Source of the DNA: Fimbriimonadales bacterium
GTDB taxonomy: Bacteria > Armatimonadota > Fimbriimonadia > Fimbriimonadales > GBS-DC
Length of the DNA: 29,788 nt
Assembly: GCA_026416065.1 (NCBI GenBank)
Contig: JAOAFW010000296.1
Span: 1-29,788, forward strand
Direction of reading: 5' to 3'
The position numbers were made by a program, and so were the translations under genes. How positions within the stretch are numbered: the first letter of the stretch is position 1; each line of letters begins with the position of its first letter. The notes under the pieces are model-generated. The model was not told the origin of the DNA, ran no database searches, and saw only the letters and a program-made list of their open reading frames with translations. This document shows, in pieces, positions 24,603 through 29,788 of the stretch.

Positions 24603-25532
24603 CTACTTGCCCTCGCCCTCGACAATTTGGATAAACAGGTCTTCCAGCGTCTCGCGGTGCGCCTGCAGCCCCATTAGTGCGCCACCTGCCTCGACAATCG
24701 CCCGCGCCAAGTCGGGTACAGTGTCCTCATTAGCGACCTCAGCGGTCACCCTGCGCTCATCAATCGGCTGTACCTTATGCGCCACGCGCGCCATCGCTTC
24801 CAGCACCCGCGGCTCGACCTTTTTGAGTTCGATGCTCACAACCGAGCGATTCACCAGCAACTCGTCCAGTGTGCCCTGCTTGACAACGCGCCCCTTGTTG
24901 ATAATCGCCACCTCGTCGCAGCTGCGTTCCACTTCTGACAGCAGGTGCGAGTTTAGAAAGACCGTCTTGCCTCGTTCTTTCAGATATTGCACCACTTCAC
25001 GCACGCGCCGTCGTCCAAGCGGGTCTAAAGCGGAGGTTGGCTCGTCCAGAATCACGAGGTCAGGGTCATGGATTATCGCCTGCGCCAGTCCGATTCGTTG
25101 CTGCATGCCTTTGGAAAACTCGCGGATCTTGCTTTTGCGCCGTTCAGTAAGCCCGACCAGCTCCAGCACCTCGTCGATGCGTTTCTGCAGCTTTGCGCCA
25201 TCCATTTTGGCGAGGCGTCCGTGCATTCGCAGAAACTCCTCTGCGCTCAGGAAATCGTGAAACTGAAATTTTTCGGGCAGAAAGCCCAGCTTGCGTTTGG
25301 CGGCGAGCGCACCTGCGCGATGTTCCAACACGAACGCCTCGCCCGCAGTTGGGTATACATTCCCAATCAGTATCTGGATGGTCGTGGTTTTCCCCGCGCC
25401 GTTGGGTCCGAGGAAACCGAACACCGTTCCTGCTGGCACTTGCAAATTAAGGTTATCGACCGCCACAATCGGCTTACCGCCGAGCAGCGGTCGGAACACT
25501 TTGCGCAGGTTGCGCGTCTCGATTGCCCACAT
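24603..25532 (-). CDS. ABC transporter ATP-binding protein
   Basis: Powers the adjacent permease. The 309-residue protein has Walker A GPNGAGKTT (42-50), signature FSKGMQQRIGLA (138-149), Walker B LVILDEPTSALD (158-169) and switch NSHLLSEVE. The C-terminal 90 residues form the extra domain common in ABC-2 ATPases of the CcmA/NatA type. The start ATG 25532 is preferred; TTG 25535 adds one residue. A TACAAT box lies 8 nt upstream and the nearest AGG is too far to act as Shine-Dalgarno, so a leaderless start is possible. Only 18 nt separate it from the beta-propeller gene, so read-through is also likely. Confidence 0.93.
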   Translation of the reverse strand: MWAIETRNLRKVFRPLLGGKPIVAVDNLNLQVPAGTVFGFLGPNGAGKTTTIQILIGNVYPTAGEAFVLEHRAGALAAKRKLGFLPEKFQFHDFLSAEEFLRMHGRLAKMDGAKLQKRIDEVLELVGLTERRKSKIREFSKGMQQRIGLAQAIIHDPDLVILDEPTSALDPLGRRRVREVVQYLKERGKTVFLNSHLLSEVERSCDEVAIINKGRVVKQGTLDELLVNRSVVSIELKKVEPRVLEAMARVAHKVQPIDERRVTAEVANEDTVPDLARAIVEAGGALMGLQAHRETLEDLFIQIVEGEGK

Positions 25533-25540
25533 CAAGGCAT

Positions 25541-25546
25541 ATTGTA
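25541..25546 (-). promoter_or_regulatory. -10-like box before the ABC ATPase gene
   Basis: Minus-strand TACAAT lies between the beta-propeller stop and ATG 25532, 8 nt before the ATG. No -35 is convincing, so it may be chance. The spacing matches other candidate leaderless starts here. Confidence 0.3.
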
Positions 25547-25550
25547 CCTG

Positions 25551-27245
25551 CTACTGGAGCTGGAAGCCGTAGATGGCTCCGCACACGCCGTTGCTTCCAG
25601 CACCCGATGGCGCCCAGCAGAGCGCGAGATCGCGACTTTGTTCGCCCGTGAACAGCCAGCAACTTCCGATTGAGGCGTTTACAGGGATTTGGGTGTTCAC
25701 AAAGCGATTCAGAGGGTTTATCCCAGTAATGAGCATCGTTTGCACGGAACCATCGGTCAATTGCGCCTGCAGGTAGAGATAGGACACATCCCGGTCTGCC
25801 CTTGCAAGACAACCCAACACCGCTCTCGATACGGTTGTCCCGTTGAAGAGGGGTTGCGGATACAGGGGCAACAAAGTGCCACGCCCGAGATCGAGACCAT
25901 ACAGTTGCCCACTTTGGGTTAGCACATAGCAAGCCCCCTGCCGCGCGTCGTAGACGGGGTTTGAGGCGGCAGGGCTATCCAGTGCATAATACCAGAGCCA
26001 TTTCGCGTTATCAGGGCGGTAAACTCCGAGTGTGTTGCCCGCAATAACCAGCAGAAATGGGTCGGAGAAGCCGATAAAGGCTACAGGTTGACGAGTCGCG
26101 TCCGGCATGCGCAGCCCTTGCAAGATAGGAATCGAACCCATGTAGATGTCGATTCGCCCGTCGGAGCGCCCCACCGCGAACACACTTTCGTACAACCCAC
26201 TCAGTGCGGTGACGGGCTGATTCGAGAACGCAACGACTTCGGTGAAGAGATGGGTTCCTGTATGAACCAGCCAGATCCGACTCTGTCGGTCTACGAAGCA
26301 AAGATGGTCGCCGACTTGGATAAAAGGCAGGTTGGGCTCAGGCGAAACACCATCCGGGAGGTTTAACGACTGCGCCGCTATGGAAGCACCGCCTTGTGCC
26401 TGAGCCAAGTTGAAAAACACCACCCGCCCCGACTGCGTGAGCAAATACCAGCGGTTGCCTATCAAGATTGCCTTAGAAGCAGGCGCGGGCATGCTAATCC
26501 GCGCTTCAGTGCTCACGTTGTTGGAGAAGGTGACGCTGGTGCTCAGTGGATTGGGGGTACGATAGAGTCGCAGCACCTGTCCATCCCAGCTAAGCCAGTA
26601 GAGTCTCCCCTGTATTAAGTACGGTTCGCCAACAATCCGGTGATTTGGTGGCGTGGAGGTCGCGGTATGCGTCCAGCGATTCACCTCAACCCCGACAGCG
26701 AGGTCTCGCTGGTAAGTAAGCGACGCCTGGCGTTGCGAGATTCCCAGCCAGTTCAGAAAGGCGCCGTCCGTGTTGCGGTTGCCGGGAGGACGCGCTCGCA
26801 GGAACAATCGTCGCGTTTCACCCGGCATCAGGGGCGAGGTCGCGCCGGTCAGCAGGTTGCCGTTGTTAAACCCCGAGCCATCTTCGCGCTGTTCCAACAG
26901 AGCGAAATTCCACGGACTCACATCGGCGCTCTCTGCAGATTTCAAGCGCAGCTGGAGCGCGTCGACTGCATTGCTACGATTAGTCAGCAACAGCGTGAAC
27001 CAGCCCTCGGATCCTGGAACGGTTTGTGCCGGTGGCGTCTCCAGCAGCACCCGCCACTGAATCACGGCGCCGACGGAAACGTCAGCCTGGTTAGACAGTG
27101 AAACTGACTGGTTATTGACTGTCGCGACTGCGCGAATCGAGAAGGTCGTTCCTGCCCACAGCATCCCGTCGGGCGTGCGCACAGGCTGGGCGACCCCTGC
27201 GCCAACTATCCCTGCCAGAAGCCCACAAAACCCTAAGTATCGCAT
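25551..27245 (-). CDS. Secreted beta-propeller (PQQ-like) protein
   Basis: A 564-residue exported protein. A signal peptide (LGFCGLLAGIVGAGVAQ) is followed by a beta-sandwich-like region (about 30-180). From about residue 200 a repetitive series of blades follows, of the type YLIQGRLYWLSWDGQVLRLY, KAILIGNRWYLLTQSGRVVF, HLCFVDRQSRIWLVHT, SVFAVGRSDGRIDIYMG and ACYVLTQSGQLYGLDLGRGT. This matches PQQ/WD40-like propellers that report a value by location; no enzyme residues are recognised. The frame is closed by a TAG four codons before ATG 27245, so the start cannot be further upstream. No good Shine-Dalgarno precedes it. Function unknown; it precedes the ABC exporter. Confidence 0.8.
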   Translation of the reverse strand: MRYLGFCGLLAGIVGAGVAQPVRTPDGMLWAGTTFSIRAVATVNNQSVSLSNQADVSVGAVIQWRVLLETPPAQTVPGSEGWFTLLLTNRSNAVDALQLRLKSAESADVSPWNFALLEQREDGSGFNNGNLLTGATSPLMPGETRRLFLRARPPGNRNTDGAFLNWLGISQRQASLTYQRDLAVGVEVNRWTHTATSTPPNHRIVGEPYLIQGRLYWLSWDGQVLRLYRTPNPLSTSVTFSNNVSTEARISMPAPASKAILIGNRWYLLTQSGRVVFFNLAQAQGGASIAAQSLNLPDGVSPEPNLPFIQVGDHLCFVDRQSRIWLVHTGTHLFTEVVAFSNQPVTALSGLYESVFAVGRSDGRIDIYMGSIPILQGLRMPDATRQPVAFIGFSDPFLLVIAGNTLGVYRPDNAKWLWYYALDSPAASNPVYDARQGACYVLTQSGQLYGLDLGRGTLLPLYPQPLFNGTTVSRAVLGCLARADRDVSYLYLQAQLTDGSVQTMLITGINPLNRFVNTQIPVNASIGSCWLFTGEQSRDLALCWAPSGAGSNGVCGAIYGFQLQ

Positions 27246-27347
27246 AGCCGTAGCCTACCAACAGCGGAATAAAGCGATAAAGTGAGAGAGCTTCGAGGCA
27301 CAAGGAAGCCTATCCTCCTTCAAGGAACCCAAAGGGTAATTGCCATG

Positions 27348-27353
27348 ATTATA
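27348..27353 (-). promoter_or_regulatory. -10 box with a long leader upstream of the beta-propeller gene
   Basis: Minus-strand TATAAT starts a leader of about 95 nt before ATG 27245. The leader contains a strong AGGAGG near 27315 that is too far from the ATG, flanked by AAGGA/TCCTT complementary arms. The 175-nt divergent gap (27246-27420) also holds the nuoN promoter. Confidence 0.4.
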
Positions 27354-27406
27354 CCCCACTTTTTGGATATCCCCTGCCAATTCTGCAAGCCAATTCCGCG
27401 AAAAGG

Positions 27407-27412
27407 TATACT
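27407..27412 (+). promoter_or_regulatory. -10 box of nuoN, candidate leaderless start
   Basis: TATACT ends 8 nt before the nuoN ATG at 27421. No clear -35 is seen and no Shine-Dalgarno is at a usable distance (AAAAGG is 14 nt away). Confidence 0.45.
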
Positions 27413-27420
27413 ATGGGTGC

Positions 27421-28917
27421 ATGGAAGCGTTTCTCAAACCCGAAATCACTTGGAGTGCGCTTGCGCCGATAGGTATCGTGGTCGCCACGGCGTTGTTGAC
27501 CTTGGTAGTAGAGCTGTTTTTGCCGCGCACTCAACGTACACCGCTGATCGTTGTGGGTCTGTTGGGCTTATCCATCGCTGCCTATTTTCAGTTCGCGGTG
27601 TGGCAAATTAGCGTGGTGACCTTTGGTGAGACGATTGTGTCCGATGCGCTGGGCACGATCCTGTGCCTTGCGATTTTAGGCGCAACCGCGCTCACGCTGC
27701 TGTTTTCCGAGGAGTATCTGCAGGCGCGCGGTTTGCGCTACGGCGAGTTCTACCCTCTGTTGCTGTTTGCCAGCGCGGGCGCGATGGCAATGGCGACCAC
27801 AACCAACATGATAGTGATGTTTATCGGGCTGGAGACGCTCTCTCTGTCGCTTTATGTGTTGTCGGGCTTGTCGCGCACGGAGGCGCGCTCCGAAGAGTCG
27901 GCTCTAAAGTATTTTTTGCTGGGAGCGTTCGCCTCAGCGTTTCTGCTGTATGGGATTGCGCTGCTCTACGGTGCACAGGGGAATGTAGATATCCGCTACC
28001 TTCCTGAAACCTGGGCGTCGGCGAAACAGGGCGACGCGTCTGTGGCGCTGTTGACAGCGAGTGTGGTGCTGTTGCTGATTGGGCTTGGGTTCAAAGCATC
28101 GCTGGTTCCATTCCACCTGTGGACGCCCGATGTGTATCAGGGCGCGCCGACCGTGGCAACCGCCTATATGTCGGCGGTGGTGAAAGTCGCTGCTTTTGGG
28201 GTGTTGATACGCTTAATGGTGAGCGTCGCACCGCTCTGGGAACTCTGGACGCCGCTGGTGTGGTGGCTGAGTGTGTTGTCGATGGTGGTGGGTAATGCGG
28301 CTGGGCTGATTCAGCGCGACGCCAAGCGGATGCTGGCATACTCCAGTGTCGCGCATGCCGGGTATCTCGCCATCGGACTGGTGAGCGCGAACGCAACGGG
28401 AGTTGCGGGCATGATTTACTATCTGGGCGCCTACAGCCTGATGACGGTGGGCGCGTTCGGCGTCCTTTCGCTGATGGCGCGGGCGGGGGACACAACCACT
28501 GTGGAGGCGTTGCAGGGGTTGTATCGGCGTAGCCCCTTCGCAGCGCACGCAATGGCGATCTTGATGCTCTCGCTGGCGGGCATCCCGCCCACAGCCGGGT
28601 TCTGGGGCAAATGGTATCTTTTTTTCGCGGCGATTGAAGCGAATCAAACACTCCTTGCACTCGTCTTGGCATTGACCAGTGTTATCGGCGCAGCGTACTA
28701 TCTACGCCTGACTTTCAGCCTGTACGCCGAACCGCGTGTCGCTACGGTGCCGTGGCGGGTTCCTGCCCCGATGGTCGCCTGCCTGCTGGCGTGCATCTTA
28801 GGGCTAATCGGGTTAGGGGTGTTGCCCGCCAGCCTCACCGACGCCGCAAAGGATGCGGCGCGTCAGGTTCAGGCAGAGACGGCTAACTCCGCGTTGCAGG
28901 CGGGTTTCAATCCGTGA
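27421..28917 (+). CDS. nuoN: NADH-quinone oxidoreductase subunit N
   Basis: A membrane-arm proton-pumping subunit of complex I. The 498-residue, roughly 14-helix protein belongs to the antiporter-like family. It carries FIGLETLSLSLYVLSGLSR with the conserved glutamate, FKASLVPFHLWTPDVYQGAP with the key lysine, and SAVVKVAAFGVLIRLM with the second lysine. KRMLAYSSVAHAGYLAIGL and AGIPPTAGFWGKWYLFFAA follow. These features favour NuoN over NuoL or NuoM. It stands alone: no other nuo genes are here, and its own -10 box suggests separate transcription. Its end overlaps the convergent thiL by 11 nt. Confidence 0.94.
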   Translation: MEAFLKPEITWSALAPIGIVVATALLTLVVELFLPRTQRTPLIVVGLLGLSIAAYFQFAVWQISVVTFGETIVSDALGTILCLAILGATALTLLFSEEYLQARGLRYGEFYPLLLFASAGAMAMATTTNMIVMFIGLETLSLSLYVLSGLSRTEARSEESALKYFLLGAFASAFLLYGIALLYGAQGNVDIRYLPETWASAKQGDASVALLTASVVLLLIGLGFKASLVPFHLWTPDVYQGAPTVATAYMSAVVKVAAFGVLIRLMVSVAPLWELWTPLVWWLSVLSMVVGNAAGLIQRDAKRMLAYSSVAHAGYLAIGLVSANATGVAGMIYYLGAYSLMTVGAFGVLSLMARAGDTTTVEALQGLYRRSPFAAHAMAILMLSLAGIPPTAGFWGKWYLFFAAIEANQTLLALVLALTSVIGAAYYLRLTFSLYAEPRVATVPWRVPAPMVACLLACILGLIGLGVLPASLTDAAKDAARQVQAETANSALQAGFNP

Positions 28918-29756
28918 AGTGATCCCAGCCTGCGATGGCAAACGACTCGCGCCTGCCATCTGGGTGCTGGAGCCAGAGTTCACGCGCCTCAATCACTTCG
29001 CCGATAACGCTCAGAGGGACGCCCGTCTCCTGCGGGATCCGCTTTAGCATGTGCTGCGCCACCATCGGCGGCGCGGTGATGAGCAGCTCGTAATCCTCGC
29101 CCCCTGCAATTGCGAACTGCGCCGGGTCCAAGCCGCGCGCCTGCGCCCACTGGAGCGCAGCTGTGTGGACAGGAATTTGCGCCGGGTAGACGATTGCCCC
29201 TTTAGCGGATGCGCGGAGCAGCTTCGGCAGGTCGGCGGCAAGTCCGTCGCTGAGGTCCATCATCGCGGTTGCGCCGAGTTCTCGCGCCAACGCGCCCGCA
29301 GAGAGGCGCGGAACAGGGCGAAAGTGGGGCGTCAAATCAATGTCTTGTCCCCTGCTTGCCAGTAGAGACTCCAGTCCTGCCCGTGAGCCACCCAGTGCGC
29401 CCGTCACCAGAATCCAGTCCCTGACCTGCGCGCCGCGGCGTAGTACAGGGCATCCTTCTAACGTTCCCAACACGGAGACATCGATGACCATCTGCTCTGC
29501 CCGGTTCGTATCACCGCCGACAAGAGCGGTCTGAAAGGTACGGGCGCATTCCGTGAAGCCCTCCAAAAAAGCGTCCAGCCACTCGCCTGTATAGAGTGGG
29601 GGCAACGCGATGGAAAGCAGCGCACTTGCAGGTTCGCCGCCCATCGCCGCGATGTCGCTGAGGTTCACCGCCAGCGACTTCCAGCCCAGCGAACGCGCAT
29701 CAATCCAGTCCATGCGAAAATGCACGCCTTCAAGCAGGATGTCCACTGTCCAGAGA
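28907..29756 (-). CDS. thiL: Thiamine-monophosphate kinase, 5'-truncated
   Basis: Phosphorylates thiamine monophosphate to thiamine pyrophosphate with ATP. About 283 residues remain; roughly 40-50 N-terminal residues are missing because the contig ends. The visible part starts within the nucleotide/Mg site (TVDILLEGVHF) and keeps LAVNLSDIAAMGGEP, LVGGDTNRAEQM, VTGALGGSRAGLE, MMDLSDGLAADLPKLL and AIAGGEDYELL, all family signatures. The reading frame continues through the adapter and gives a spurious start (MCIRDS) that is not part of the protein. It overlaps nuoN by 11 nt at its 3' end. Confidence 0.93.
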
Positions 29757-29788
29757 CTGTCTCTTATACACATCTGACGCTGCCGACG
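29757..29788. other. Nextera/Tn5 adapter contamination
   Basis: The first 19 bases, CTGTCTCTTATACACATCT, are the reverse complement of the Tn5 mosaic end used in tagmentation. The remaining 13 bases, GACGCTGCCGACG, continue the standard Nextera read-1 adapter and lack only its last A. This is library sequence and not genome. Confidence 0.97.

Noticed and set aside
23618..24625. Second minus-strand frame over the ABC permease, over 300 codons.
   Set aside because: Arg/Gly/Ala-rich with no membrane pattern; the permease frame has clear helices and an in-place Shine-Dalgarno.

Overview
This window reads as ordinary chromosomal DNA from a GC-rich free-living bacterium, most likely Armatimonadota (Fimbriimonadales-like). 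The assignment is an inference. It rests on the combination of a DUF3084 coiled-coil protein, a DUF2227 protein, an LPP20-type secreted protein, large secreted proteins with PPC or beta-propeller folds, and a dockerin-like C-terminus outside any cellulosome. No rRNA, tRNA, CRISPR array, insertion sequence, prophage or integrase is visible. Genes are packed tightly: the longest stretch without a gene is about 190 bases (7027-7218), and many neighbours overlap by 4 nt or less. The last 32 bases (29757-29788) are not genomic. They match the Illumina Nextera/Tn5 adapter, so the sequence is the end of an assembled contig and the last gene (thiL) is cut there.

Layout. 21-1046 (-) is an LPP20-family secreted protein, divergent from a membrane-anchored TPR-like protein (about 1171-2031, +). 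A perfect inverted repeat lies between them. 2034-4910 (-) is a coupled unit of a TPR protein, folP (dihydropteroate synthase) and pyrC (dihydroorotase). It lies behind a membrane-bound GAF-GAF-GGDEF diguanylate cyclase (4981-7026, -). A small FtsB/DivIC-like protein diverges at 7219. 7503-9601 (-) encodes an M28 aminopeptidase followed by a cupin. A long-chain acyl-CoA synthetase diverges at 9691 and leads into rpsP-khpA-rimM (11485-12649).

12646-16277 (-) holds, in order of transcription, a 46-residue membrane peptide, a YchF-like protein with damaged GTPase motifs, a DUF3084 coiled-coil protein and nfo (endonuclease IV). Divergent from this is a glycine-rich secreted protein (16375), followed by the replication/transcription cluster dnaG-rpoD-DUF2227-radC (17199-21262). 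Next come a secreted PPC/dockerin-like protein and a mannitol-1-phosphate dehydrogenase homologue. 23761-27245 (-) has a secreted beta-propeller protein followed by an ABC-2 exporter pair. The window ends with an isolated nuoN (+) and a 5'-truncated thiL (-).

How the genes work together. Most are housekeeping: folate and pyrimidine synthesis, ribosome assembly, replication priming, primary sigma factor, base-excision repair, respiration and thiamine pyrophosphate synthesis. The accessory content is secreted proteins and membrane signalling. The less ordinary signals are a YchF homologue lacking the P-loop lysine and switch II and coupled to a tiny membrane protein, a recurrent -10 hexamer 6-10 nt before the ATG without a good Shine-Dalgarno (candidate leaderless mRNAs), a symmetric bidirectional -10, and a divergent-promoter palindrome. 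I did not find convincing evidence of a wholly new multi-gene system.
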